Positions 34,863 through 48,533 of a DNA stretch of 64,000 bases are shown here, piece after piece; position 1 is the stretch's first letter; each line of letters begins with the position of its first letter. The position numbers were made by a program, and so were the translations under genes. Under the pieces are notes generated by a model. That model did not search any database. It saw nothing but the letters and a program-made list of their open reading frames with translations, and was not told the DNA's origin. Source of the stretch: Brachionus rotundiformis (taxonomy: Eukaryota > Rotifera > Eurotatoria > Ploima > Brachionidae); contig JAESIW010000137.1 in NCBI GenBank assembly GCA_016802295.1, positions 3,317,961-3,381,960 of the forward strand, written 5' to 3'.

Positions 34863-36749
34863 TGTCTAGTTTAAATTAACTAGTTTAACACAGTCATAAA
34901 ATAAATCTATATGATAAACTTGAGGAAAATTTTATTAAAAATTAAAAATAAAAAATAAAGACAATATATAAAATAAAATTAATTTCATTTTTTTTATTTT
35001 TGATCTACTGGAGTATTGAATAGTAAAGGCGGAAAGATGTGAGAGACCATTTTTAAAATGAGTAATCAAAGCGAATTTTTTATTTAATCAATTTTAGCTT
35101 AATTATTATAATTTTATATTCTCTAGGTTATGAGTTTGTCGGAAACGAAACTATTTTTGTTTTGTTTAAGTCGAGGCTTTTATAAAACGAAATTAAAATA
35201 TGCTGAACTTTTTCGTTTCTCGGCGCGAATTATCATAATTAAACTCAAATAATTATATTAAGATAATATGCCTTTAGGCTTATGGCGATTATAATGCATA
35301 TTATAATTATATTTATTTATGTTTATTATAAATTTTGCTTTCTATATATTGAATTTTGTTTAACTTTGTTCATATAATTAAAAATCAAAATAAAACACAG
35401 CCTAGTCTTACCTTAAATGATAAACAACAAGACTAAATGTTTGTCTTGACCCATTTTTTAAAAAACCTCCTCAAATACCTCAAATAGCCCCAACTTAAAA
35501 TTTAAATAAAAACTTTAAAAACTAAAATACAAATTTAATTATTATTTTAAATTTTAAAAATGTTATCTTTTCGTTTATCTAGTTTATCTTTTTAAAATAA
35601 TAGATTGCTGATATACGCACAGCTATTAAAATATCATTTAACCTAAATGTCCTTATATTAAAAAATATTTTTTAAAAGAGGCTTATTAAAATAATGTATT
35701 TAAATTTAGCAATAAATCTAATTTTTATTTCTTTTAACACGGTTCTGATTAATTTTAAACTATTGTGAAAAATTTAGAGATGTGAAAATTATTGACATAC
35801 CAACAATCGCCTAAACAACAATCAATCAAGCCCTAACCTCAAGTTAAAAATTAAATCTAGCTGTCTCATAAACTAAATATCATTGTTTTATTTAATTATT
35901 TATTAGAAGCATAACAATAATTGATTGATTAGTACCCAATGTATCCTACTGATATAAATACCAGAATGATTTTACATAAGAAATTCGGATTACATAAACA
36001 GCTGCAATAATTTTACTAATCTTAAACTCAAAAAGATTAATCTTTAAATAAATTAAAGAAAATTCAATGATAATATCAATAAAAAGGCCGATTTACTATT
36101 TAGAGCATTTGATTATTATTCTAATCCCATGACTAATCTGACCTGACAGATTTTAATATAGGATATCATGCATAAAAATACATATTTAAATATTTTATTA
36201 AAAATAAAAAATGACTGGTCTTTTTTGACAAAAAGAAATAGAAAACCTTAGCTAGGCATCAAATAAGTGTTCTCTTTCTAAAACAATGAGAAATAATTTG
36301 TTTTTCAAAACTCTTTTATTTATGTAAAATAAAGAAAAAAAAAACTTTAATTAAATACATAAAAGATATTTTTTAAAAGAATGTTTCTAAAATAAAACAA
36401 TTTTTAGGCATTTATTCAAAATACTAAGTTTTGTTTAATTGATTTTAGATGTAATTGGTATTTAATTCAGGTAAAAAAAAAAGTATTTTAATTTTATTCA
36501 TATTGATTTATTTGAAATGATTTTAAAAAGCGTAATAAAATTATCTTTTAAAAATATTGCCTAACTAATAATTGGTGATTGATAAACATTTTTATTCAAA
36601 TAAAAATGAATAATAGACTGTTTAAAAATTTTTCTTTTAATAATTACTTAAATTAAAAAAAACCTAGATAAAGTTTAGTTGTATGTAAACAATCATTGAA
36701 AACAAAATATTTTTGAAAATTTTATTAGAAAATTAGAGCTAAATGTAAG
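34863..36749. other. AT-rich region upstream of PBX
   Basis: 1.9 kb without coding potential, upstream of PBX and downstream of the AKNA-like gene. It is the likely site of PBX regulatory DNA. No individual element is recognisable by eye. Confidence 0.45.
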
Positions 36750-39700
36750 TTAAAAAATACTATTATATAATTTTTTTCTAATTCGTTTGGCGTTGTTGGA
36801 TATACAGTGAGCATATGCCATAGCTTTATCAACCAATATTTCAAAATCAGCTTGCTAAAATTGAAAAAAAAATCTTGAACTAATTGTACTCTTAAAGAAA
36901 TTAAAATTAAAGTTACATTCAAATTAGTTTCCTTTTCTAGACTATGGTCGTTTTGATAAGCTCTTTAATTATTAAAAAATTTGATGAAATAAATTTATTA
37001 ATGAAATTAAAACACAATGCGTTATCAAAAGCCAGAGCGTAAAATTAATATTTTAGAATAGAATCCAACATTAGGTGTGTATCCAAATGATGGACAGGAG
37101 TAAGAATTGATAAAATGAGAAAAAAGTGTGAAAATTATGTAACAATCAGGTTAGAAAGGTTTTTAGCATATCCATAAAGTGGTACTTGAATAAAATATAA
37201 AACAAAAAGTGCATTTTTGAATATTAAAAATACAAAATAAAATCATATTGCGTTAAGCTTCAAAAAAATTAACTAAACCTCCTATACATGTTTTCATTAT
37301 CTGAGACTGCCGATATATCAGTATACTCTCGGACATAGTAGCGAATTTTTCTCGTTTTTCTAAAAAAGAAAAAAAAAACTCAAAAATAATCTTTTTAAGG
37401 CTTGAAGACCATACTTATCTGGCGAAAACTCATTGGAATCATGTGTTGATGAAAAATTGGGCTTTTCATTTGAAATTGGATTTAAATGTTGGTACGAAGC
37501 ATACTTTCCAATTGAGGATTTGCATTGTGCCATGTCATTATCAAGCTCATAGTCTGAGTCTTCTTTGTCGTTCTTGAATGAATAGGGCACTAAATTGACC
37601 GGAATTTTATCTATCACATTGGGATTATTTACCGGAAGGAAAATTAAACACTCGCGCGCTTTTTTATTAATTGGCTTGCCAACAACAATTGGTATTTGTG
37701 AGTTTTTGACATTTTCCTTCACTATTGGTATAGGATAATCCACTAATGCTCTCTTTCCATGGTCTCTAGAGTATGATAATGGACATTTAGAAAGAAAATG
37801 TCCACTATCATTCCGCCTATTTGAATTTTTAGACTCAAATATGTCATTTGTTGATAAGTATCGCCGGTCTTTGGACGAATAAGAGCGTACACGATTGGAA
37901 ACAAGATTAGAATCGGCAAAAAAATTGTCATCTATTTCTTCGTCCGAAAAATAATCTTAAAAATAATTTTTTTATTTGTTTGTTTCAATTAGAATAAATT
38001 TAGAGCTAATTACTAAAAAAATTTATAAACTAAAATTAAAGTCTAAAGACCTAAATCTACTTTAATAAAATAACTATTTATTTTAAAAATCATTTTGTAC
38101 CATCTAAACATTTATCTTCTCTCCTTAAACTAATTAAATTTTGTATTGAATTAAATTTTGTATTTAAGTAATTGTAATTTTTGACATCATGGTAATTGAG
38201 TGTTTTTATCATTGGATCACAATGAGGTCTGGCATGTGGCTTTTTTTGCATTGGAGATATTTTGGATTCCCATGTTGTTTTATGTCCATGCTCATTCTGG
38301 TCAATCACACAAAAATAGCGTTCTTTGCCATCATCATTTTTTAATATTAAAACATTTTTATTTTTTTGTAGCTGGACCCTAGGCTCGGCGGTTTTTTTAA
38401 ACTTAACTAGTTTTTTAGGTACATCTATATCATTTAGGGATATGATTTTTTGACTATGTTTGCTTATGTTATGCTCATTTTTTATACTTAATTGAGAGTC
38501 GGTAACTTGATGGTTAAAATTTAATGAATTTAAGCATTTATTTAAAAATTATTTTTATTATTTGCTGCCAAACCAAATTAAAGTCGTGATGGACTGACAG
38601 TTTTTTAGTAAAAAAAATAAAACCACTTACCACTGTTGGTAAAATCGGAACGATGCTTTTTTTCTTCTGAAGAAATAGTTTTATTACGATTTTTTTTTAG
38701 AATTTCTTGCTTCAAAAATTCGACCTCTTCGGCCAATTTTTTCATCAAATCTCTAAAAGAGTAAAAATTAAAATCTTTATAAATTAATCTATATAAATAG
38801 AAATAGGTACTTTTTAGTTGTTTTTAGGGTCTTTCGTTGTTCAATAACAGATTCAACATCACTAGCTAAAAATGTTGAGCCATCATTTGACTTCTTGGAC
38901 GAGTAAATCTTGGGAGATGGTTGGCAATTTTTAATATATCTTTGTTCATAAGTTTTCCTTTTATCACAATTAACATCATTAGCTGAGTGTTTATAAGCTT
39001 GTTTATGCTTCATATGAAGATACTCTGCTCGTTTATCAGCTTTTATAGGTCTCTTGAGATTGTCATTTCTAACAACTGTAGAAGAAGCGAATTGGTAATT
39101 GTCATTTATGGTTATTGAAGAATCCAGATCTTCAAGCGAATCAGAGCCTTCATAAGCTTTGGCAATCGGCAAATTTTTTAGGTCAAAATTTTTTTGTCTC
39201 CGAATGTTTTTTGGTTCAGACCTGAGTTCGTTGCTTTTTCGAGTTCTGGACTGTTCATAGATGTTTCCAATAGATACTGATTTTTTAGTTGATGGCGACG
39301 GCTTGACAACTCGGATGTCTTGTCTATGCCGAACTGTAATATCATGATCTGAATACTCTTGTTCACTCTGAGTAACTTCAGATACTTCTATAAATTCTTT
39401 CTTTTTACCAGAGACCACTTTTTTTGGTTTTGTTTTTAATTGAACTTGACTTCGTTTTTTGTCATTTTCATTTACTTTTTTTTCAGTTTGGATACTTTTT
39501 TTTTTCGGCTTAATATTCAAATCTGATTCCTTGATATCTTCAGATATTTCATCAATATAGTTTTTAAAACTTGGCTTTGAATCTGAAAATATTTTAGTTG
39601 ACTCATTGTCACTAGTAGTTAAGGTTTCAGTTGAAGACTCATTGCTCATTTTGGTCAATTGACGATTGTTTACCACATTCAGAGAAGTTTTTTTTTTACC

Positions 39701-42700
39701 ATTTTTGTCCGAATCTGGACTTTCACATTTGTCAACTCGATCAACACTAATACGACTTAGTTTTTTATTCAAACTAGTTTTTTTAGACTTATCAACTAAT
39801 TCATCTTTGCTTCTACTTCCAATTAACTTGGCGTTATTCTTTAATATTTGTTTATTTATTTCACTTGTAGATTCACTTGGTTCACTATAGTTCTCTTTCT
39901 TGTTTACTTCTATTTTTTTTTTGGCATCTTAAATTTTTGTGAAAAATATCAAGAATTTTTAATTTTCAACAATTCCAATATATTTTAAATAAAATTATTT
40001 GTGATTTTTTTAATTTTAATCAAATTTTAAACTCATTTAAATATAAATGAAAAAATAAATTTCTTTATTCTTTATAGTTAATCAGAAAAAAATTTCATTT
40101 TTACGTTTCTTTTTTTTTAATTCTGATTTAAAATTTTGTAAAGATCTCTTATGACTTGATTACTAAGATAATTAAAATTTATTTATCCAAAAAAATACAA
40201 TATACTTTTAAATAGATTGATGAACATTTGGTATAATATTTAAGTGCTAATTTCTTGACTCAGTTATTATCAAAAAAAGAAAATTAGAATACCTGATCTA
40301 TTACTTTTACTCCGAGATGAATTTTCAGAATCGAATTCTTTGGACACTGAACAAACTGTTTCGCTTCTAACTTGATCACTTGGCTTCGATTTATGTATTG
40401 TTGTTCTATTACTTTTCTCTTTTTCATCATTAAAAAAGTCCAAGAGCCGATTATACTGACCCATTAACTCATCTCTATTGTCATAAAAAGAAGCAACCTA
40501 ATTTCAATCAAATAAAAAATTAATGATAACTTTGTTTTTATTTAAATATTTACACTTGAATTTTCCAAAGATTGTTTTTGGTCCAAATCAGAATAATCAC
40601 CTGTTGTATCTATTAAATTATCACTCATTTTGTGCACAATACTATCTAAAAGAGTCTTCATTTTCCCAAGCTCTTCATTCAAATCTCTTTGATGATATAT
40701 TTAAAATTTCAATTAAATTTTCAGCAGATTAGACTTACACATCCATTTCTAGCTGTTGTTGAACCAAACTTTGCGAATTGTTCATCTTAATCTGGTCAAA
40801 GTTTTGTATCAATACTTGATAGTCATTTTGAATGCTATCAAAAACTTGTCGCTGTTCCAATTTATTTAGCTGGTTCTCATTTACAAGTGTCATGAAAGAT
40901 TGCATCTTAAAATTTTTTATAATATAAAGACAATATTTAAAAATTAAATATTTCATATAAACCTTGTCTTCAAGAACTTTAATTTGTACTAAAATGCCTA
41001 AAGTTGAAGTTTGATCTATTACTATATTATCTTCAACTGGAGAAGGATCTATGCGAGAGTTTTCTTCAATAGTTGGACTCGTAGATTCCAAGCCCGAATT
41101 AGATCTATTATTGTTGGGAATAACATAAACAGTCGATTGACTTTGATTTTTGCTTAGGCTCTGTGCTGGCTGAAAATTATTTACTGATTGACTTTGGAAA
41201 ACAACTTCGTTATTTTTTGTCAAGCTATCGTTAGACTGTGCTTTGGTCAACGAAATTGATTTTGCAAATGGATTTGATTGATCTGTTACCAGAACTGTTC
41301 TACTTCCGTTTAAAGAATTTGCTTTGTTAATAACAAATTGATTTGATGACAATGTGGTATTAGAAGAACAAATTGATGGTTGAGTAAAATTTTGTTGGGA
41401 ACCAGCGTTTGTTTGTGACTTTAATTCGTTAGTTAGAAACGACCCCTTTAAAAAAAATAGCCTAATAGAAAACAAAAAACAATGTATTGTCAACTTTAAG
41501 TCCTGAGAGAAAATTTTAACTATTAGCCTAATAATGTTTTTTTAATTATACATTTATTTTTAAAAGATTTTAACAAAATAAATTGTTAACTTTTTAGCCC
41601 AAGTTATCAAAGATGGAATCAGTAGAATATCAACAAAGAGTATTAATTGCATAATAGTTTTGAGTAGTGAAAATACTATGTCATTAGCAGAATTTTGAAA
41701 AATATTTTTAAGTTTAATTTTAAACCTAATTAAGAGTCCAAATTCAAACCTGAATGAATACCTACTTCTTTAGGGTTCTTTGAATTGTGTAAATTCGAAT
41801 TAACAGGTTTATTTTAAATACAAAGACAATAAACAAAAGTTTGAAAAGATTAATAGACTTAAAAATGCACAAACCTTTGGGCACTAAATAAATTTTAAGA
41901 AGAGTATCAATCAAATTTTTTACTTTTCAATAGGTGACCGTCTTTATTTAGAAACAAATAAGTTGTGAATTCGATGATTATTATTCGAAATTTTTATTTG
42001 GTAAATAATGGTTCAATTTTTTTGTAAAATGGCTTAATTTAATTGATGTTGATTAATGCTACTTAAATTTTAGTTAAAAATAATGGTTTATAAATTTTAG
42101 GAAAATTTAATTAAGTGATATAAATTAATGCTACTTAAATTTTTTTAAAATTTTTTAAAACATAAAGTATAAAATTTTGTTATCAAAAAAATTTATAAAA
42201 ATTTAAATGATTATGCTTTTAAAAATAAGCTCATTAAACGTTTCGATAAACTCTTTTATATAAGTATATGAGCTAAACAAAGAAAATAAATTTTGACTAT
42301 ATTTTATGGATTCGCTCTTAATCAAGTTGTAAACAATAAGTGAAGAGTAACTTATCCAATATACTCGAATAGAATAGTATTTTGTAAAAATTTTAATTGT
42401 TTATTTTATTACTTTAAATCTATAATGTTTCTAATATTTTAAAAATAAAAAACCACAAAAAAATTGATTGATAAAATTCATAATTAAAATCTTTTCGATA
42501 AAAATTCTTACAAATAAAAACTCAAAATTTTATTTTAAAACCATCAAGTTTGATTTTGATGATGAAAAATGTAAAACTTTAAAAAAATTAAATAATTTTA
42601 ATAATAAGATCACCTTTATAGATTAATTTTTTTATTTACAGGAAATAGTTAAAAAAAATCTAATAATATTCAGCTTATTTCCAAGTCAATTACCTGACTT

Positions 42701-44250
42701 AAATTTGAAAAGAAATTTTCTTACTAAGTCATTCAGGATAAATTTTTTTATTTCTTAGTTTTTTTAAGTAATCCTTAGTTCAAATATATTTTTAACTTAC
42801 AATCAAGCAAAATTTGTGATAAATATTTTTAAATGATTTAATGACTTATTTTTTCAAGAATTTAGGTTAACATGGTTTCTATCTGTTTATTTATTTACCA
42901 ATGTAACTGGATTTAGAAATTATTGCTTACTTTAGCTACCGGGGTTGGGTTAGACGAGTTTCCGCCTGTCTGCGCATTAAGTCTAAAGGCATCTATGAAA
43001 TTTTCGGCTTCGGCATACTGTTGTAACAAGCGAGTATAATTTTGCTGAAGTTGGTTCAATTGGTCTCTCTCAATGCGACTTTGCTTCAATTTTTTTTTGA
43101 GGCGGTCTGGATTTTTAATCAAATTATCAATGATTGTGGACTCGTCACTATCCAAAGTATATGTTATCTCATTATGTGTAGCAGGACGAATTCTTTCGCT
43201 GTTGGGCTTAAGGTCCAATTTTTTACCATCTTGAGATCTTTTAATTTTGTTCTCACAACTTAAATTACTAGTTGATCCACTACGGTATTTTTTCACTGGT
43301 CCTCTTTTTGACTTATTCAGAGTATCATTCAATTCAATTGCTTGTTTATCCAAAGAAAAGAAAGGTGACGGATTATTTGAGTTCATTTTTGGTTTTGGTC
43401 GTTCATTTTTCTCTGGTGGCTTTTTCCTACCATTATCAGCATTTTCTTCAATACTTGTTGTATAAAGCTTAAAAGCACCTTCATTATTTGATTTGTCTTT
43501 TGATTCCAAGAAATCATCGTTCACCAATTCTGGTTGAGGGGTTTTCATTATTTCCGAGCCATCATCCAGCCTTTTGTCATTTAGATTAATTGCGTTTATT
43601 CTGTCTTTTAAGCGTTGCAGATTTGTTTTACTAGCTTGGTTCTCAGTTTGTCTAACACTATAATCTTTGCTGTCATTTAGATTTAGAGAATGGTGTGGAC
43701 TGTCATATAGGTTATTTTTAATTTTCTTGTCATTTTTTTCCAGAAATTTATAATTTTCTTCCAAGTTATTTTTCTCTGAATTTTTGCTCATAAATTGTTT
43801 TTCGGTTGAAATGGTTGGTTCTCTGACAGTTTGAGTATCATCCGCTATGAGCAATATTTCATCAATGCTAGTGTCTTTAAGATCCAGCATCAGGTCAGTT
43901 TGGTCGGTGCGAGACTCAAAATTATTAGATAATTTATTATTTTTGATATATTCTAAATCTATTATGGAAAATCTATTTGTATCCTGGCTTTGAAGGCTTT
44001 CTCTGTAGCTATTGAGATTGTTAATATTAGCTCTTGTAAGCTCGGATTCGTGGTAAACATTGGGCTCAAGCTTGTATGGAGTTTGGACATCTAAGCTCAA
44101 TGCGTCATATAATGAGTCATCATTATCTCCGTTGGAAAAACTTGGCTCAGCCAGGTTGCTGATTCGGGAGTTCACTCCGTTTGCTTTTTCAGAATTTTGC
44201 TGATCGAATACCAGAGAATTTTCATTTGAACTATTAGTGTTTGCGTTCAT
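36750..44250 (-). CDS. AKNA-like coiled-coil protein (12 exons)
   Basis: Exons in gene order: 44250-42931, 41445-40963, 40905-40739, 40686-40554, 40497-40293, 39927-38811, 38752-38631, 38505-38101, 37955-37415, 37359-37279, 36962-36917 and 36854-36750. All eleven junctions keep phase, giving 1574 residues. The protein is mainly low-complexity (Ser/Asn/Lys/Asp/Glu) with short coiled coils. At the end of exon 1, residues ~390-430, it reads RDQLNQLQQNYTRLLQQYAE followed by AENFIDAFRLNAQ. This resembles the LLxxYAEAENxIDxLR signature I associate with the AKNA domain. The last exon, VDKAMAYAHCISNNAKRIRK, resembles the AKNA C-terminal helix. AKNA in vertebrates is a centrosomal microtubule organiser of about 1400 residues. 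Assignment rests on two short motifs and overall length. Other coiled-coil centrosomal proteins remain possible. The start is placed at MNANTN, the ATG at 44250. An upstream in-frame ATG at 44322 would add 24 residues. An extra exon within the 316-base intron 37278-36963 cannot be excluded. Confidence 0.72.
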
Positions 44251-47200
44251 TTTATAAATTTTCCCAAAAGCATACTTTAGATAAACACCACAATCATTAT
44301 ATGATCTAAAAAAATCTATCAATAGTGTTAAAGATTTATTTTAAAATTTTAAAATCATATTTTAAATGAGTAGGCAAATTTTTTTAACAGGTATTTAGAA
44401 AAAAAATTCAATCATTTTAGAGCCTCGAGCAAGCGAACTTATTATACACTTCTGGAGATTCGCAAAATAAAAACTGTATATTTGAATAAACTAATTCTTA
44501 AGGCTAATTTGATTTAATTGTATTTTTAGCCTGTAAAACTCAAATTTGCATTTATATTCAAAAATTTTCATTTTTTAACTAATTTTTGATTAATTGTTTG
44601 TTAGGAAGATAAAGTTACCTAAACAAAATTCTTATGAAACTTTTTAATAAATATTTATTTTTGTTTAGTTCGACCTCATTTTTAAATGTGAAATAAAAAT
44701 TAAAAAAAAAAATTAAGTAAATTTTAACTGAGACTTAGAAGCCCTATAATATATTGGTTTATAGTTTATTTTTATTTTAAATAAAAATTAATCAATACAA
44801 TCGAAATATATTATGTCGATTTAATTAAAAAATAATAATTTAATTCATACTTTAAACTTTAATTGATTTAATAAAAATTAACTAAGCTATCGATAAATTC
44901 AAAAGATAAAAATTAATTTGTTTAAATGTTTGACTGTTTTTTAATATATAATGAAATAATTATTAGAAATATGAAACTATAAATTTTGCTCTTGGACTTA
45001 AAAAAGTTAAAAATTTAGAAATAGAAATCAAGCTCTGAAAAAAATTAATCAAAATTAATAATATTTTAGATCAGTTTTTGTAAAGCGTGATAAATTTGAG
45101 AAATAACCATAAAAGTCAGAGTTATTTTATAAGTTTTTCGAAACCAACAGGTTAGTCAAATAAATCCAATAAAGGGAAAACAAAAATTCTGGTTTGACAA
45201 AAGCTTTAGACAAAAGTAAAATCCTAAAATTTCAACTAATTATGAGAAATCAGTCTGAATCCATTGCGTGAATTTAAATAGTAAAATATTCTAGAATTAG
45301 TTATTTTAATGAAGGAATAACATAAGACAAGCTACAAATTACATATTTAATTATTTTTGGTATTCGAATCGTACTATGAAATGCATTTATATTAATATTT
45401 CTAAATTACTTTTCTGATTAGCACACTATAATCTAAATTTTTTTAATTCCATGTCTTTTTATATGATTTAGCTTAAAACGTACTCAGCTAAATGCTCTAT
45501 TAAAAAAAATAATTTAAATTTAGATAAAATTTCTAATAAAATCTTATCATTTTTTACTTTAATCGCTTTAAATAAATACGGCATACTATTTGTCCCAGTT
45601 ATTTTTTAAGTGTTTCTCACTTTTTAGTGTTGTTATGGAAAACTTATTTATCTTTTTTCAATTTTTACAATTTTTCATCTAAAAACCGATTCTTAAACAG
45701 TTTTAAGATGAACTTGAATTAAAATTAAATATTTCAAACAAAACATATTTCTTATAAAAATCCACTTTTTTCAAAGATATACCAGTTTAATGAACTTTTT
45801 CATATTATTAGCCATCTTAAACCAGATAGCAAAAAGCGACTTTATTATGTAATAAAAGAGTAATGAAATAATTTTTTTCTTATTTATTAAAACTCTTCTT
45901 TATATTACAAAGGTCTTAAATATTACTCATTGTTGTTTAGATAGCTTTTTTAGATGAAAAATATTTCAGATTTTCGATAGTTGTTACCAATTATTTGCTA
46001 AAAAAACTAAAATTAAGGTTTTATTAAGTAATATTAAAGGCTTAAATTTCAGGAAGCTAAATTTTAAAGAATAATTTATGAATAGTTTGTAACTATAACT
46101 AACTTTAATATTTGTATTTAAATTTATTGGTTTTACAATTAGAATTCCTTTGTGAAAATTTCGCTTCTATTTGTATCTGATATTAAATTGATTAAGAAAA
46201 ATTAATGTTTGCTTTTTAAGATTGAATTAAAAATTTTAATTCTAAAGCGTATAAAAAAATAAGCGAAATAAAAAAATATTAAATTCAATTTGAGATATTT
46301 ATTACTGAATTAAAAATTAAGTCTTAAGTCTTAAGTTTTTTTCAAAAGTTCCTTACAGGATTCGCATTTCTCAATGTTTACCTGAACACCTAAATAAATC
46401 AATTTAAATTATTTTTTTCAAATTTGTTTTATGACATTCAACTTAAAGCATCTTATATGTACAATATTTAAACAATATCGATTAAGTTTTGATTAAAATA
46501 GTTGAATTTAAAATATATTTTCAAGTTCTTTATGTCTTTATTACATAACAATTGATGAATAAACCATTTAAATTTAAAATAATAAAATGTAAAATTAACA
46601 CTTAAAACGATATCAAAAAATTAAATTAGCTTATTTAGGTAATATTTTAATTCAAAGCTACAACCCCTCGACATAAAATCTAAATAAAACAAACTAATGT
46701 AAATAATCTTTATTAAAAAGTTTGTTTAATCGCTTGTAATTTAAAATTTTCGATTTGTATAAATTAACTAAAGGGGATAATTATGCAATCGAGAAATTCT
46801 TCAATTAAAAAAAATTTAAATTTTGAGTAAAATTTAAATTAGCTTAAACCATAAAATAAAATTCATGCTCAAAAAATTAGATTTCTTGTTTAAGTATAAG
46901 CCTTGTGTGTCCATTCTAATTACCAGATTCTTTTGGAGTGTTTTTTTTTTAAAAACCCTTATTCCTAAAATTACCTTATCTTAAATATTTTTAAAAATCG
47001 ATATATAAAAATTGGAATAATTTAAGCAAAATATTGTACTACTCACATATAGTTAAGTTATGCTTTCTAAAATCAATTAAACCTAATTTGAGCACGACCT
47101 AGAATCGGTTAAACAAAAAAAGTTAAAAAATGCTTATGATCTAAATATAAAAATTGAAAAATAACATTTAAAAAATCTAGACAAGCCACTTCAAAGATTA

Positions 47201-47993
47201 ATAATTACTGCCTCTCAGAGCTAAAAACTCTATATTAAATTTTTAATCATGTTTTCCTGTAAATGATAAGTTCACCAAAGGTAACTAACAAAAATATTCA
47301 ATTCGAATTTATGAGCTTTAGATTCGAAATGTTGACCTTTTTTTCTTTTATTTAGTTACTCACATTTTTTAATTAGTGATACTAAACAAGTTGCCATGGA
47401 AACCAGTTAAGATTAAATCAAATTTAAATTTTTGACTTTGGTCTATTGATAAAGCCCGGCACTTGAGCTTTTTTATTATTGAATTTTTTCATTATTAATA
47501 ATTGAAATACATTAACGACAGTTGGAATCTTCTATTGATAAATTTTTGTTCCAATTTAAAAGAATTTTTTAAAATAATTTAATTCTAATTATTGCAATAT
47601 AATAAAAAAACTAAATTAATTTTTAATAATTAATTGAATGAATAATTTATATTTTATAAAAATCTAAATTTTTAAAACTTGAACACATAGTTGGATACAA
47701 ATATAAAAATTTATAAATGTCTAATTCCATACAAGCATTCCCATGTACTTATTTACAAATATCTAAATTTAAAGTTATGTTTGTTACCAAAATCTTTTAT
47801 TTTCTATTTTTAACAACTTGTAATCAGGTTGTACAATTTTTAAAAATGATATACTTGAAAAATTTATTTATGTAATATTAATATACGTAAGTGTAATTTT
47901 TTAGAAAAAAAAAGAAGCTAGCGAACCCCCAAAAAATGCTTAATTTTTAACAGCACTGTCAAGCATTTCTAGAAATTCTAGTTCTTTAAAAAG
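44251..47993. other. Large AT-rich gene-free region
   Basis: 3.7 kb with no coding potential on either strand, between the divergent AKNA-like (-) and ninjurin (+) genes. The 5' ends of both lie in it. No repeat or RNA gene was recognised. Confidence 0.5.
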
Positions 47994-48533
47994 ATGTCAA
48001 GCAAAATTTATCTTGATAAAAATGGCAAAAAATCTGAACTAAAATCAGAGAAAGATTTTGCCAAAAGCACTAATTACAATATGAAAAATAAAGAAGCTTA
48101 TATCCATATGGAAGATATTAAAAGCAAATTTTCTGATTCGCCTGAGTTTCATCATCTATTAGATGCCAAATATACAGCAGAATTTACTGACTTGACCAAT
48201 ATATTCAATGCTCATTCGACCAAAAAAACATTTACCACTGGCTTGCTCGACTTGGCCCTCATAGCGACAAATTTCACTCAAATGAAACAACTAATTATAA
48301 ATACGAGGAATACTCAATGGCATGTATTGGATATAGTTCTTATGTTTTCAATCTGTGTTTCTCTAATTCTACAGTTTATTTGCGGCATATTTTTGGTTTT
48401 TACAACAACACAAGAAGATTTTAATGACCAGCAAAAAAGAACAATAAGTATAAAAAATAATCATACAGTTACTTTATTCGTATTGAGCATTACAGTTGTA
48501 AATATATTTATCAATGTATTTTTGAATATTTAA
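47994..48533 (+). CDS. Ninjurin family membrane protein
   Basis: Single exon, 179 residues. The segment HSTKKTFTTGLLDLALIATN followed by FTQMKQLI matches the amphipathic helix region that defines ninjurins (KKxxAxxxLDxALLMANxxQL). Two hydrophobic helices follow: HVLDIVLMFSICVSLILQFI and, near the C-terminus, TVTLFVLSITVVNIFINVFL. Spacing and order match NINJ1/NINJ2. Vertebrate NINJ1 polymerises in the plasma membrane and causes its rupture late in lytic cell death, using the amphipathic helices. Insect ninjurins act in adhesion and stress responses. The N-terminal ~75 residues are hydrophilic and longer than in human NINJ1 (152 residues in total). Which paralogue it corresponds to cannot be told. 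Confidence 0.9.
   Translation: MSSKIYLDKNGKKSELKSEKDFAKSTNYNMKNKEAYIHMEDIKSKFSDSPEFHHLLDAKYTAEFTDLTNIFNAHSTKKTFTTGLLDLALIATNFTQMKQLIINTRNTQWHVLDIVLMFSICVSLILQFICGIFLVFTTTQEDFNDQQKRTISIKNNHTVTLFVLSITVVNIFINVFLNI

Noticed and set aside
37060..37115. Possible extra exon of the AKNA-like gene (reads SYSCPSFGYTPNVGF on the minus strand)
   Set aside because: Composition looks coding-like, but no AG acceptor is found in a suitable place upstream. The flanking exons already join in phase without it.
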